In this document: piece after piece, positions 26,741 through 36,625 of the stretch
Layout: the number at the start of each line of letters is the position of its first letter
Position numbering within the stretch: the stretch's first letter is position 1
Source: Desmonostoc vinosum HA7617-LM4
Lineage (GTDB): Bacteria > Cyanobacteriota > Cyanobacteriia > Cyanobacteriales > Nostocaceae
Reading direction: 5' to 3'
NCBI GenBank assembly: GCA_019359515.1
Contig: JAHHHC010000010.1
Coordinates: 62,001 to 126,000, forward strand
Length of the DNA stretch: 64,000 bases
Notes under the pieces: generated by a model
The model's database searches: none
What the model was told of the DNA's origin: nothing
What the model saw: the letters and a program-made list of their open reading frames with translations, nothing else
Translations under genes and position numbers: made by a program

Positions 26741-28288
26741 TTATCTAGGTCGTCCTAGCGTAGTGATATAAAGAACAGCCTCATCAATAGGTATACCCAA
26801 AACTTCATTTACTTGGTCATCAAAAAAGCCGCCGATACCGCTGACGCCTAAATTCAGGCGAATAGCCGCTAAATTAAGTCTTTGCCCTAAATGACCAGCA
26901 TCCATATGTAGGTAACGATAAACGCGATCGCCATATTGAGCAATAGCCGACTTTAAATCGGCTGTATGAAAAAGTACTGCTGCTGCATCTCTCCCTAACT
27001 CTTGTCCTAAGCAAAGAAAATGTAACTCCCGTCGGAAGTTTTTAAAGCGGATTTGGCGTAACTCTTGAGCTTTTGGTGCGTAATAATAGCATCCCGCTTC
27101 TAAATCTTTGACACCACAAACAGCTATAAAAGTTTCGATTAAATTTGGGTCAAAATAATCTGGAGACCTATCTAAACCTTGGTCGATGTAATTTTGCGGT
27201 TGGTAAGTGAAATCGAGTAAAGCTTTGAGTTCATCTAAGGTTAAATCGTCACCGCTATAGGCACGAGTCGAACGTCGCCTGTACATTGTGCTTTCCAATT
27301 CTGACAGTCCCTCTTTCCAAGCAATGGGAGTAGTAGGGGTGGGGATTTTGAGACAGAAAGGAAAATTGTATTTATCTTCTAAAGATTTTTCTTGTTTAAC
27401 TGCTGGTAAATTGAGTTTACCAGTTATCCCTGGTTGAATTTGGGTGTGGCGATGAAAATACGTCAGCAATTCACCATCAGGAATTTGTGGATAATTAGTT
27501 TCTGTCGCAGAAGGTAAAGCAGTGCATCCTAATGGTAAATTTTGGTTGATATCCAATAGGTCTGCTAGAGGTAAGATAGCGATCGCTCCTTCTTGTTGCG
27601 GATCGATATAAAGCAAATTGTTTACCGATTCATCCACAAACCCACCAATTAAATGTGGCCGATAGTCAGTAAGAGCGCCAGCTAACTCAATATTACCTAA
27701 CAAGTGTCCTGCATCAAGAAAAATCCGACGATAAGCCCTATCCTCGTAGCGCCACGCAGAGCGATAGAAAACCGTAGTCAGAATAATAGCTAATTGAGTA
27801 TTTTCCAGCGCCGGATGCCAGAAACAAGCGTCTTGTAAAGTTTGCCAAACATCACTTTCCCAGTAATGCATTAGCGAATGAGTCCGACATTGATAGTTAT
27901 ACAGCCCTGGTGGTAATAACGCAGTGCCGCGAGAAACTACGTACACCTCCGCAGGATATAGCCCACCTGCACTGGGAGCAGCTCTTAGATACACCGTACT
28001 TCCCATAGAAGGTATTCTCGCCGTTAGTCCATAGCTACGAAACAACAGCCGTGACAGTCGCTGCCACCATTTAGCATCCAGATTATTAGTAAATGTCTCT
28101 GGCTTTTCTTGAATATAAGGTTTGAGGTCAAAAGTAGAGCCAATTTTGTACTCCTTAAACGGCACTGGCTGCTTAGACCAATCTAACCCCTGATGTTTGC
28201 CAGCAAGAGTTTCAGGGTCGTATTTAGTACGTTTGTGGTAATGTTGAGCAATTGATTGGTGTAGTTCTGGCATAGATAGTAGTTTCAA
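26741..28288 (-). CDS. SagB/ThcOx-type dehydrogenase, double nitroreductase domain
   Basis: A 515-residue protein with two tandem nitroreductase-like FMN-binding domains (about 60-300 and 315-515). Both contain the DAGHLxxN/DAGHLGQRL helix motif, and the second has RRSTRAYSGDDLTLDELKALL. SagB-type enzymes oxidise azolines to azoles in ribosomal peptide pathways (streptolysin S, cyanobactins), but many cyanobacterial members stand alone with unknown substrates. No cyclodehydratase or precursor gene is adjacent. The microviridin-like precursor 18 kb away needs no azole chemistry. Confidence 0.85.
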   Translation of the reverse strand: MKLLSMPELHQSIAQHYHKRTKYDPETLAGKHQGLDWSKQPVPFKEYKIGSTFDLKPYIQEKPETFTNNLDAKWWQRLSRLLFRSYGLTARIPSMGSTVYLRAAPSAGGLYPAEVYVVSRGTALLPPGLYNYQCRTHSLMHYWESDVWQTLQDACFWHPALENTQLAIILTTVFYRSAWRYEDRAYRRIFLDAGHLLGNIELAGALTDYRPHLIGGFVDESVNNLLYIDPQQEGAIAILPLADLLDINQNLPLGCTALPSATETNYPQIPDGELLTYFHRHTQIQPGITGKLNLPAVKQEKSLEDKYNFPFCLKIPTPTTPIAWKEGLSELESTMYRRRSTRAYSGDDLTLDELKALLDFTYQPQNYIDQGLDRSPDYFDPNLIETFIAVCGVKDLEAGCYYYAPKAQELRQIRFKNFRRELHFLCLGQELGRDAAAVLFHTADLKSAIAQYGDRVYRYLHMDAGHLGQRLNLAAIRLNLGVSGIGGFFDDQVNEVLGIPIDEAVLYITTLGRPR

Positions 28289-28432
28289 TAAACTTAATAA
28301 ACTTGAGTCATCTTATTTTGATCTTGGCATTCATCAGACTCATTGTTTCGTATTAATTAGTACAATCCTTTAATTATCAAAATGGTAATGAGCAACGTAC
28401 TGAATTGCGTGAGATGGGGATGAGAAGATGAG

Positions 28433-28483
28433 GGGGATGTGGTTCGACTCTGCGGTAGTTGAGCAAAGCCGAACCACATCCCC
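28433..28483. repeat. GGGGATGTGGTTCG inverted repeat
   Basis: A perfect 14-base stem (28433-28446 with 28470-28483) around a 23-base loop. Single arms of the same repeat appear at 10658-10675 and about 35315-35335. It lies 25 bases before the hydrolase gene. The rest of 28289-28507 shows no gene. Confidence 0.7.
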
Positions 28484-28507
28484 AGTCCCAAAAATAAATC
28501 TGCACTC

Positions 28508-29350
28508 ATGCCAATACGTCAAACTTTATCAAAGCCCGATATCCAACTTTCTTATTTAGAGTGGAAACAAGGTCAAGAACAAGAACCAGTACTGTTGTTA
28601 CATGGTTTAGGCGACCATGCTTTAGTCTGGTCTAGTCTGGGAGATTACTTAGCGATAAACTACCACATAGTAGCTCCAGATATGCGTGGTCATGGTGAAA
28701 GTAGTAAGCCAGAGAAAGATTATAGTTTTGAGAGTGCGATCGCAGACCTAGAAGCACTCATAGATAGTGTAGGATGGTCTTCTGCCCATGTTGTTAGTCA
28801 TTCTTGGAGTGGGAAATTAGTTGCTATTTGGGCAAGAAAAAACCCTAAACGGTTGCGAAGCATAGTTTTAGTCGATCCGATTTTCATTTGGAAAATGCCC
28901 AGCTTTTTCCAATTTACCTTTCCGATGTTATATCGCTTTTTGCCTTTTCTCAAAAGCATGGGCCCATTTGCCAGTTACGAAGCAGCCGAACAGCAAGCCC
29001 GCCAACTCAAGCAATACCAAGGATGGACTAGCTTACAGCAGCAAGTTTTCCAGTTAGGAATTGAACAAAAACCCGATGGCAGTTGGGGCAGCAAGTTTAC
29101 TGTTGCGGCTCGTGATGGGATTTTTGAAGAAGTCATGCAAGTACCTGGTTTTACAATTCCCCTTGATACTCCTGCCCTCTTCATTCAACCAGAACAAGGT
29201 CTGAATCGCCAAAGTTGGCAAATTAAACCATATAAAACCTATCTAAAAAACCTACGCATTTGCCAAGTTCCCGGCAATCATTGGCCTTTTTTGTCGCAAC
29301 CAGAGCCATTTAACCGGACTATAGCAGCTTTTCTAGAAGAGCATATTTAG
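28508..29350 (+). CDS. Alpha/beta hydrolase
   Basis: A 280-residue alpha/beta hydrolase with the oxyanion HG motif (LLHGLGDH, about 30-37), [13 protein letters not shown], and a nucleophile elbow S97-H-S99-W-S101 where the usual glycines are serines. The terminal His in GNHWPFL completes the triad. The middle has a hydrophobic cap ([15 protein letters not shown]) that may contact lipids. Substrate unknown; esterases, epoxide hydrolases and haloperoxidase-like enzymes share this pattern. A long STRR array begins three bases after the stop. Confidence 0.88.
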   Translation: MPIRQTLSKPDIQLSYLEWKQGQEQEPVLLLHGLGDHALVWSSLGDYLAINYHIVAPDMRGHGESSKPEKDYSFESAIADLEALIDSVGWSSAHVVSHSWSGKLVAIWARKNPKRLRSIVLVDPIFIWKMPSFFQFTFPMLYRFLPFLKSMGPFASYEAAEQQARQLKQYQGWTSLQQQVFQLGIEQKPDGSWGSKFTVAARDGIFEEVMQVPGFTIPLDTPALFIQPEQGLNRQSWQIKPYKTYLKNLRICQVPGNHWPFLSQPEPFNRTIAAFLEEHI

Positions 29351-29352
29351 TT

Positions 29353-29623
29353 GGGGATTGGGAATTGGGGATTGGGGACTGGGGATTGGGGATTGGGGAC
29401 TGGGGACTGGGGATTGGGGACTAGGGACTGGGGACTGGGGAATTGTCATTGATTATTCTCCGCGTCTCCGCGTCTTCGCGTCCCCGCATCCCCGCATCCC
29501 CGCGTCCCCGCGTCCCCGCGTCCCCGCGTCCCCGCGTCCCCGCGTCCCCGCGTCCCTGCGTCCCCGCGTCCCTGCGTCCCCGCGTCTTCGCGTCTTCGCG
29601 TCCCCGCGTCCCCCTCATCCCCC
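29353..29623. repeat. STRR array: GGGGAYT heptamers, linker and CGCGTCCCC nonamers
   Basis: About a dozen GGGGATT/GGGGACT heptamers (29353-29435) are joined by a GAATTGTCATTGATTATTCTC linker to about 16 copies of CGCGTCCCC and variants (29459-29620). ORFs on both strands here encode only periodic Arg/Gly/Asp/Ala or Ser/Pro/Arg peptides and are artefacts. Confidence 0.93.
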
Positions 29624-29650
29624 ATGCTCCCTTAACAAATTAAGCTAGCC

Positions 29651-31402
29651 ATGAGTCTTTGTATAAATCCTGTTTGCCCTAAATTAGACCACCACGAGAA
29701 TGAGCAAAACCGTTTTTGTCAAAGTTGTGGTTCTCAAATGGAATTGCTGGGGCGATATCGAGTGACACGCTTGTTGAGTGACAAAACAGGCTTCAGTAAA
29801 GTTTATGATGCATACGAACAAGACACGCCGAAAATCCTTAAAGTACTCAAACAGGAGCTTTCTAGCGATGTAAAAGCGGTTGAACTATTTCAGCATGAAG
29901 TAACTGTACTCAAAAAGTTCAACCATCCTGGTATTCCCCAAGCAGATACCTACTTCCAGTATCAAACCAGAAATGGTATGATGTTGCACTGTATTGCGAT
30001 CGCAAAAATCGATGGATTCAGTTTAGAACAGTGGCTTAAACAGCAGAATTATTTCATTTATCAAGCACAAGCTATAGCCTGGTTAAGGCAGTTGGCAGAA
30101 ATACTGGATGTAGTGCATGGCAAACAATATCTACATCAAGATATCAAACCATCTAACATTATGATTCGCTCTCCTATAGCCACTCATCGTCAAGGAGGTT
30201 GGGGAGAACTGGTATTGATTGACTTTGGCATTGCCAGAGAAATTACTCAACCCCATCTAGGACAAATCAATAACAGCACAGCCATTATATCATCTGGTTA
30301 TAGCCCTCCAGAACAGATGAATAGTCAAGCCGTACCACAATCAGATTTCTTTGCCTTGGGACGCACCTTGATGTTTTTGCTCACAAGATGCCATCCTCTA
30401 GATATGTACGATGTTCAACACAATTTATGGCACTGGCGAAACTATGCTACTCATATCTCACCTTTGCTGTTAGATATAATCGATTGGTTGGCAGCACCAG
30501 AAGTAGAGAAGCGTCCCGTCAATGCCCAAGAAATTTTGCAGCGTTTAGCAGAAGTTGAAACTCAATTAACTGAAACTCAGGATAAAGTTGTAGATTTGGC
30601 TATTAGTTCTAAAACTGATAATTCCATCCCAATTACTATTAAAACTTTACAGTCCAAGCAGCAGTTAGAAAAAGTGCCCCTATTAGAAATGTTTACAGCA
30701 TTTTTAATATCATTAGGAACACTAACTACAGTATTTTTGTGGACGCAAGCTTCTTTTAAAGCATCTTCTCCCGACGGAAACACTGCGCGAACAATAACAG
30801 TTAATAATGGACAAGCGCCTCAAAGAAAAGGAAAGATTGATTATTTTACCTATGAAGAAGGTAGAGATAGTCAAGGGAGAATTGCGAAATTTAACATAGC
30901 AGTTTTATCTGTGGAATATAAATGGCTTGTAGATAGCACATTTCAAGTTAAACATAACGATGAAATTATTAGTGTTGAGCTTTTAAATTTGAACATAGAA
31001 CAAGAAAATATCCAGAAGCTCATGGGAAACGCCAATGAGATTATCTCTGTAGGTTTAGCTTCTTGTTCAGGTGATACAGCAATTGCAGAACGCATCGCTC
31101 TAGAACGCTCCAAGCAAACACAAATTTTGGCAAAAACACTATTTAGTAATATATCTAGCCCCAAAGAGTATCGTTTATTAAACTTGGGTCAATTTCAAAA
31201 TAATAATTGTCAAAATCATCAAGATTTAACCGCACATCAAAGAAGTGTAATTATTATTGGAGTAGAAAAACAATCAGAGGATGTAATTCTAGATGAGGCC
31301 TTGAGAAATAGATTAGAAAAGAAACCTTTTGCTGATTTTAGGTTAGAAGATTATTCCTTGGGAGCAGCAGAAAAATTTAAAACACTATCCAGTAATTTTT
31401 AG
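29651..31402 (+). CDS. Serine/threonine protein kinase with N-terminal zinc ribbon
   Basis: A 583-residue Hanks-type kinase. Cys4, Cys9, Cys23 and Cys26 form a zinc-ribbon-like N-terminus. The kinase domain (about 33-300) has the ATP-lysine in ILKVLK, a catalytic loop HQDIKPSN near 160 (Gln where Arg is usual), LIDFG, and a SSGYSPPEQ activation segment. A transmembrane helix lies near 345-365. The remaining 220 residues, probably periplasmic, carry no domain I recognise. Many filamentous cyanobacteria have such kinases. Its stop is followed by a terminator hairpin. Confidence 0.88.
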   Translation: MSLCINPVCPKLDHHENEQNRFCQSCGSQMELLGRYRVTRLLSDKTGFSKVYDAYEQDTPKILKVLKQELSSDVKAVELFQHEVTVLKKFNHPGIPQADTYFQYQTRNGMMLHCIAIAKIDGFSLEQWLKQQNYFIYQAQAIAWLRQLAEILDVVHGKQYLHQDIKPSNIMIRSPIATHRQGGWGELVLIDFGIAREITQPHLGQINNSTAIISSGYSPPEQMNSQAVPQSDFFALGRTLMFLLTRCHPLDMYDVQHNLWHWRNYATHISPLLLDIIDWLAAPEVEKRPVNAQEILQRLAEVETQLTETQDKVVDLAISSKTDNSIPITIKTLQSKQQLEKVPLLEMFTAFLISLGTLTTVFLWTQASFKASSPDGNTARTITVNNGQAPQRKGKIDYFTYEEGRDSQGRIAKFNIAVLSVEYKWLVDSTFQVKHNDEIISVELLNLNIEQENIQKLMGNANEIISVGLASCSGDTAIAERIALERSKQTQILAKTLFSNISSPKEYRLLNLGQFQNNNCQNHQDLTAHQRSVIIIGVEKQSEDVILDEALRNRLEKKPFADFRLEDYSLGAAEKFKTLSSNF

Positions 31403-31421
31403 CATTTGTTGGTGAAAATTG

Positions 31422-31444
31422 AAACCCACGGAGGTGGGTTTTGT
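31422..31444 (+). terminator. Terminator hairpin after the kinase gene
   Basis: AAACCCAC and GTGGGTTT form an eight-base stem with a GGAG loop, and TTTT overlaps its end, 20 bases after the stop codon. The downstream TCGCGATTTCCAATTGCC sequence is part of a common intergenic repeat phrase. Confidence 0.65.
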
Positions 31445-31529
31445 CTGTATAGTCGCGATTTCCAATTGCCGGGGTTAGTATTAATTTAGACTTTTAAAAC
31501 AACCTCTTAGACAGTGCTTTAGTTCAAAC

Positions 31530-32324
31530 TTAAGCCCCCATTCCAGAATATCGCTTTAATCCTGCACGCCACAGCAAGCGATTCGCACCCAAAAATATCA
31601 ATATCCAACCTATTGTTGACAAAAATCCTCTTGTAATATCGACGGGTAGCCCGACTAAAATACTTGCAGGAAAGTCAATCAAGTAAGGAAAAGGTGTAAA
31701 CATCACTACCGCCCGTACAGGTTCAGGAAAAACCTCTAACGGTGCAATTAAGCCAGACAAAAACAAAAAAAACAAAAACCAAAAATTTTCTAAAGCGCTA
31801 GCTCGTTCTGTCCAAAAAGCAAAGATAGCAAAGGTATACTGAATTACAAACCGTAAAATAAAAGTTAATATCACTGCTAAAGTAAAGAGCAATAACTCTG
31901 GCAATTTGGGTATCCAAAAAGCTTGAGGATAGAGTATAAAAAACAGTGCAATTAGTAGCAACGCAAATGGTATCCGAGCAACTCTTTCAGAAAGATGGGA
32001 TGCAACATAATGCCATACTGGATCAAGTGGTTGTAATAATTTAGATGAAAGTCTGCCTTCAATTACATCTTTTTCAAATTCCCAAATCACCCAAACTACT
32101 GATATTTGTCTAACAACAAAAACCACCAGAAAGTAACGAGCAAAATCTACTGGTGTCAAACCAAAGTTGCCGCCTTGTGCCGCTTTTATCCAAACACCCA
32201 TCAGGATAATCGGTAAAGATCCTGACAAAACCCATAATATCAACTCTGCTCGATACTCAACCATATAGGCGTAGTATACCAATAGCAAAGTTAGAGCTTT
32301 TCTAATAATGTGCTTCATTATCAC
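31530..32324 (-). CDS. ABC-2 type exporter permease
   Basis: A 264-residue polytopic protein with about six transmembrane helices, of the ABC-2 (DUF990-like) permease family. The motif FEKDVIEGRLSSKLLQPLDP is typical. It starts five bases after the stop of the ATPase gene, so the two form an operon. Relatives usually occur with two different permeases and one ATPase; only one permease is here, so the second is elsewhere or the transporter is a homodimer. The substrate is unknown; large or hydrophobic export substrates are usual. Confidence 0.87.
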   Translation of the reverse strand: MIMKHIIRKALTLLLVYYAYMVEYRAELILWVLSGSLPIILMGVWIKAAQGGNFGLTPVDFARYFLVVFVVRQISVVWVIWEFEKDVIEGRLSSKLLQPLDPVWHYVASHLSERVARIPFALLLIALFFILYPQAFWIPKLPELLLFTLAVILTFILRFVIQYTFAIFAFWTERASALENFWFLFFLFLSGLIAPLEVFPEPVRAVVMFTPFPYLIDFPASILVGLPVDITRGFLSTIGWILIFLGANRLLWRAGLKRYSGMGA

Positions 32325-32328
32325 CTAT

Positions 32329-33309
32329 CTACACAACTCCCGCCTGAAAAACTCGCCCAATTACCTCTTCTACAGGCGGTTCAGTTACTGTTAAATCGAT
32401 TACCGCCAAATCTGCCAAAATCTTAGATACGGTGCGAGTCAGCGCTTCTTGCGGCACCATAAAACGCACTGCTCGCCCTTCCATAAATTGCACGTCACCA
32501 TAGGACATAAGTTTCTCTATTGGTAGTGGTTGGGCTAACTCTAGATAAATTTCTCGGTAAGGGGCAAAACGTTCTAGCAGTCCATCTAGGCTACCGTCAT
32601 ACATCAGCTTTCCTTGATGAATTAACAACACCCGTTGACACAAAGCTGTGATATCAGCCATGTAATGGCTTGTTAATAGCACTGTTGCCTGGTAGCGCTG
32701 ATTATACTCACGCAAAAAATCGCGCACCCCTACTTGAGCATTTACATCTAGTCCTAGCGTTGGTTCATCCAGAAACAAGACATGGGGATGATGCAAAAGT
32801 GCTGCTAATAATTCTGCTTTCATCCGTTCACCCAAAGATAACTTTCGTACTGGTTGGGTTAGCTTGCCTCCCAATGAAAGCATTTCTGTCAATTCTCCCA
32901 CCCGTCGCTGGAAATCTTTATCGGAGATGTTGTACACAGCAGCATTAATTCTCAAAGAATCCAGCGCTGGTAAGTCCCAAAGCAGTTGCTGTTTTTGCCC
33001 CATTACCAAAGTGATTGCCCCTAAAAACGCTTCTTGACGCCGAAACGGAACGTGCCCAGCAACTCTAACTTTACCGCTAGAAGGATGAATCAGTCCCGTA
33101 AGCATTTTGAGTGTAGTAGTTTTACCAGCCCCATTTGGCCCCAAAAATCCTACGATTTCACCAGGCGCAATTTCAAAGGAAATATCCTCAACTGCTTTAA
33201 TTGAACAGTAAGTGCGGCGAAAAAAGTGAGTAATTGTCCCTTTTATGCCCGGTTCCTTAACAGCTACTGGATAAAATTTACTAAGATTTTCAACAATGAT
33301 AATTGACAT
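32329..33309 (-). CDS. ABC exporter ATP-binding protein
   Basis: A 326-residue ATPase with Walker A GPNGAGKT (57-64), signature LSLGERM, Walker B VLFLDEPTLGLD and a C-terminal extension with the VEEVIGRVF ending common in ABC-2 exporter ATPases. I chose the ATG at 33307-33309 because MSIIIVENLSKFY aligns with the family and a GAGA lies before it; an in-frame ATG at 33325-33327 would add six residues. It energises the permease encoded immediately downstream. Confidence 0.92.
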   Translation of the reverse strand: MSIIIVENLSKFYPVAVKEPGIKGTITHFFRRTYCSIKAVEDISFEIAPGEIVGFLGPNGAGKTTTLKMLTGLIHPSSGKVRVAGHVPFRRQEAFLGAITLVMGQKQQLLWDLPALDSLRINAAVYNISDKDFQRRVGELTEMLSLGGKLTQPVRKLSLGERMKAELLAALLHHPHVLFLDEPTLGLDVNAQVGVRDFLREYNQRYQATVLLTSHYMADITALCQRVLLIHQGKLMYDGSLDGLLERFAPYREIYLELAQPLPIEKLMSYGDVQFMEGRAVRFMVPQEALTRTVSKILADLAVIDLTVTEPPVEEVIGRVFQAGVV

Positions 33310-33475
33310 AATTCTCACATAAAACATAAGTAAACACAGATAAATTATTAATCTTTATCTGTGTTTATAGTGATTTTCAATATATGGGAATGGGGAACTC
33401 GGGGATGCATGGGAAATTGTAATTATCTTTCTCCCCTGCCTTTTTACTTCCTCATCCCTATCTAGCCCCTACTTT

Positions 33476-35122
33476 CTACCTTAAACGCCCCGATCGCAGT
33501 GTACTAATAATTAACCACAAACCCAATAAACTAGCAGCAGCAAACAAGGCGCTACTTAAAAAAGATAGCTGGGATGTCTGTGCTTTTGTAGTAATAATTG
33601 CTGCTCCCATAATCAATGAACCTACTAGAATACTAAAAGAGAGTCTATTGGCTGCATCGTCCATAGTGCGACGCACACCATCTAAACCTCGTAGCGATAA
33701 ATTCCATTGCAAGGTTTCAGAAGTTACTCTATCTAATAAAAGTTCAATTTGGCGGGGAGATTGTAAAGAGAGACTTTTGATATCTAGAGCTGTTCTGAGG
33801 AGCGATCGCACAGGATTATCGCCGAGTAACTGGCGACGAAACAAATCTGTAATTAATGGTTGAATTTCTTCAAATAAATTAATCTCTGGGTTAAAGGTTC
33901 GCGCCACGCCCTCCAAATTAGCCAGGGTTTTAGCATACAACCCCATATTACTGGGTAGCCTAATCTTATTGTTGCGGGCAACTTGTAAAATTTCGTAAAT
34001 TATTTGACTAAAATTTATGTCAGTCAGGCTGATATTGTAATACTTTCGCAACATTCGGTCATAATCATTTTCCAACCGCGACAAAATCACCGGTTGAGCA
34101 GAATCTGCTAACTGTAAAGTTAATTGAGCGCACCGCTGAGCATCCAAATCAACGATCGCTAATAGCATTTCTGTTAATATCTGCTGTGTGCGGGGATCAA
34201 GTCGTCCCACCATGCCACAATCAAGAAGGGCAACACGACCATCTTTAAGATAGAACAAGTTTCCTGGATGAGGGTCGGCATGAAAAAACCCATCTATATA
34301 TAGTTGTTGAAAAAATGCACGAAATAGTAGCGTAGTTATTTCTTTACGTTCAACGGCGGGGTCTTTACTATTATTTTCACTGCTCAAATCTGCCGACAGG
34401 AATGGCACACCATCTAACCATTCCATCACCATTAGCTTTTCTGTAGTCAAATCCCAATCAATTTCGGCTACCACAATTTGCTTGGGATCAAACCAGCGAC
34501 TATGAGACAAATTGCGGCGGAGTTGGTCTGTGTAACCTGCTTCTCGTGTAAAATCTAACTCTGCTTCTAGTGCTTTGGTAAATTCCTCGGCAATAGATTT
34601 AATTTCATAGGTTTGCCCAAAATCTGTACGTGCCACTAAATCGGCAATACCTTGAATTAAAGCGATATCTTGGGCAACAGTAATATCAATCCCCGGACGC
34701 TGCACTTTTAGCGCCACTTCCCGACCATTAACTAACGTAGCTCGATGTGTCTGAGCAATTGATCCCGCTGCTACAGGAGTTGGATTGATTTTACTAAAAG
34801 TTTCTTCTAATGGGCGCTTGAGCTGTTTACGAATCAACACTTCTACATCAGACCAAGCAACAGGCGGGACTTCATCTTGCAGGGTGGATAGTTCCTCGAT
34901 GTAGGCGGCGCTAAGTAAATCTGGACGGGTAGACATTAGCTGACCGAGTTTGACATAAACCGGCCCTAAATCTACCAAGATATTCTTTAAAACCGCAGGT
35001 GTAGGTAGCTGGGGTTCATCAGTTTTGCCACCAGTAAGTAGCCTTCGCATATAGTCCCAGCCATTGCGAAGGAATACTTCGAGGATTTCTCGTTGACGGG
35101 GAACAGTTTGGGTGAGGAACAT
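33476..35122 (-). CDS. ABC1/AarF/UbiB family atypical kinase
   Basis: A 548-residue protein of the UbiB/AarF/ABC1 kinase-like family. Landmarks are the invariant KxGQ motif (K58-L-G-Q61) followed by LMSTRPDLL, the alanine-rich loop [11 protein letters not shown], the catalytic segment [10 protein letters not shown] and [11 protein letters not shown]. The C-terminus has two transmembrane helices. Relatives support isoprenoid quinone synthesis in bacteria and prenyl-lipid metabolism in plastids; cyanobacteria carry several paralogues. It is a single gene whose start lies in front of a heptamer array. Confidence 0.93.
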   Translation of the reverse strand: MFLTQTVPRQREILEVFLRNGWDYMRRLLTGGKTDEPQLPTPAVLKNILVDLGPVYVKLGQLMSTRPDLLSAAYIEELSTLQDEVPPVAWSDVEVLIRKQLKRPLEETFSKINPTPVAAGSIAQTHRATLVNGREVALKVQRPGIDITVAQDIALIQGIADLVARTDFGQTYEIKSIAEEFTKALEAELDFTREAGYTDQLRRNLSHSRWFDPKQIVVAEIDWDLTTEKLMVMEWLDGVPFLSADLSSENNSKDPAVERKEITTLLFRAFFQQLYIDGFFHADPHPGNLFYLKDGRVALLDCGMVGRLDPRTQQILTEMLLAIVDLDAQRCAQLTLQLADSAQPVILSRLENDYDRMLRKYYNISLTDINFSQIIYEILQVARNNKIRLPSNMGLYAKTLANLEGVARTFNPEINLFEEIQPLITDLFRRQLLGDNPVRSLLRTALDIKSLSLQSPRQIELLLDRVTSETLQWNLSLRGLDGVRRTMDDAANRLSFSILVGSLIMGAAIITTKAQTSQLSFLSSALFAAASLLGLWLIISTLRSGRLR

Positions 35123-35123
35123 T

Positions 35124-35282
35124 GTTGGGATGGGGAATGGGGATTGGGGACTGGGGACTGGGGACTGGGGACTGGGGAATGGGGATTGGGGACTGGGGAT
35201 TGGGGACTGGGGATTGGGGACTGGGGATTGGGGACTGGGGATTGGGGATTGGGGATTGGGGATTGGGGACTGGGGAATGGGT
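35124..35282. repeat. STRR1-type heptamer array (GGGGAYT)
   Basis: About 20 tandem GGGGATT / GGGGACT / GGGGAAT units directly upstream of the AarF/UbiB gene start, so its promoter or leader contains the array. The following 35283-35445 holds a GAGCGAAGTCCAACCACATCC fragment and no gene. Confidence 0.93.
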
Positions 35283-35445
35283 GTTAGTTATTTCTCCCTC
35301 ATCTCCTGGTTGGTGAGCGAAGTCCAACCACATCCTCCTTATCTCCCTAATCCCGCAAATCCTGTTAATCCTGATAATCCGTGTTTGACATTTAAGTTAT
35401 AATAGAAAAATCTCCTTATCAGCCTCTGTCAGGGGTTCTAACTTT

Positions 35446-36510
35446 CTATAGCAGGTCAGCAAATCGGGGATCGTTCTGGAGGGTTTTGAGGATCTGTTTG
35501 ATTTCCTGAGTGCGTTCTTTGTTGACAACAAGGGTGACATTGCGATCGCGCACAATAACCACATCCTCTAAGCCAATGGTAACAATTACATCTTCTGGAT
35601 TTGAGGCATAAATAATCGCCCCCTGCGTATCTAATCCCACATGAGTAGCGAGTTCTACATTGGGAGTCTCTTGTGTTTTAAGTAAACGTTCGATCGCATT
35701 CCAATCTCCTAAGTCATCCCAGCCAAATTCTACCGGTAAGACATATGCTAGACTTGTCTTTTCCATTAGTGCGTAGTCTATACTCTTCTTAGGTAACTGG
35801 GGGTAAATATCAGGGCCCTCTTGTTCCAAAGGTTCGATAATTTCTGGAGCATGGGCATGTAGTTCCTCAAGAACAACCCCAGCCCGAAACACGAACATGC
35901 CACTATTCCAGCTAAAACGCCCCGTAGATAAAAAAGTTTCTGCTGTTTCACGGTTGGGCTTTTCAGTAAAGCGGTTGACGTGATAAGCTGGCAGCTCATT
36001 AAAGCTACCTATTTTTTCACCTTGTTCAATGTAACCGTAGCCCGTTGACGGAAAAGTAGGCTTGATCCCCAAGGTGACGATCGCTGCTTTGCTTTGTGCA
36101 AGTTGCGTAGCCGCATTTAAGGTGTGTGCAAACGTCTTTTGATCAGCAATCCAGTGGTCAGCAGGAAAAAAGCCAATAATCGCGTCTTCTCCATAGCGCC
36201 GTTTGATTTCTAAACTTGTCCAAGCAACGGCTGCGGCGGTGTCCCTTCCTTCAGACTCAATCAGCAAATTCTCAGATGGTAAGTCGGGTAGTTGTTGTTG
36301 TACTCCTTCAGCTACTTGACTAGAAGTTATTACCCACAGAGAACCCCACCCATTGGCGAGTGATACCAGTCGATCGGCGGTTGCTTGTAGTAGGCTTCTA
36401 GAGCTACCATCAAGACTTAAAAATTGCTTGGGTCGGTCTTTGCGACTCAGGGGCCAAAAGCGTTCACCTTTGCCACCAGCAAGGATTACAGGGAACAATG
36501 CAGTACTCAT
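35446..36510 (-). CDS. manC: Mannose-1-phosphate guanylyltransferase
   Basis: A 354-residue GDP-mannose pyrophosphorylase. The N-terminal signature AGGKGERFWPLSRKDRPKQF (11-30) binds GTP and pyrophosphate, and FTEKPNRETA is conserved. The length corresponds to the single-domain form without a fused phosphomannose isomerase. It makes GDP-mannose for exopolysaccharide, glycolipid and compatible-solute synthesis. It is divergent from the LCP protein gene, and two mannosyl-type glycosyltransferases lie 15 kb away. Confidence 0.93.
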   Translation of the reverse strand: MSTALFPVILAGGKGERFWPLSRKDRPKQFLSLDGSSRSLLQATADRLVSLANGWGSLWVITSSQVAEGVQQQLPDLPSENLLIESEGRDTAAAVAWTSLEIKRRYGEDAIIGFFPADHWIADQKTFAHTLNAATQLAQSKAAIVTLGIKPTFPSTGYGYIEQGEKIGSFNELPAYHVNRFTEKPNRETAETFLSTGRFSWNSGMFVFRAGVVLEELHAHAPEIIEPLEQEGPDIYPQLPKKSIDYALMEKTSLAYVLPVEFGWDDLGDWNAIERLLKTQETPNVELATHVGLDTQGAIIYASNPEDVIVTIGLEDVVIVRDRNVTLVVNKERTQEIKQILKTLQNDPRFADLL

Positions 36511-36625
36511 GTTGTCATACAGACCTACTGAAGAACATTACAAGTGTACAGTGAGCTTTTACGCTGGCAAGATTTGTAGCTTGCACTAACATACTTTTAG
36601 GGAGTGGTTGAGTGGGGAGATAATT

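Noticed and set aside
26741-28288. SagB-type enzyme as maturase of the peptide precursor at 8783
   Set aside because: Microviridin-type cores need ATP-grasp ester/amide chemistry, not azoline oxidation, and the genes are 18 kb apart.
29353-29623. CRISPR array
   Set aside because: Repeats of 7 and 9 bases are contiguous, without spacers or cas genes; they are STRR-type arrays.
29358-29648. ORFs of 64-96 codons on both strands with Arg/Gly/Asp or Ser/Pro peptides
   Set aside because: They are translations of heptamer and nonamer arrays with no ribosome-binding site. The same applies to ORFs at 35019-35402 and 2227-2603.
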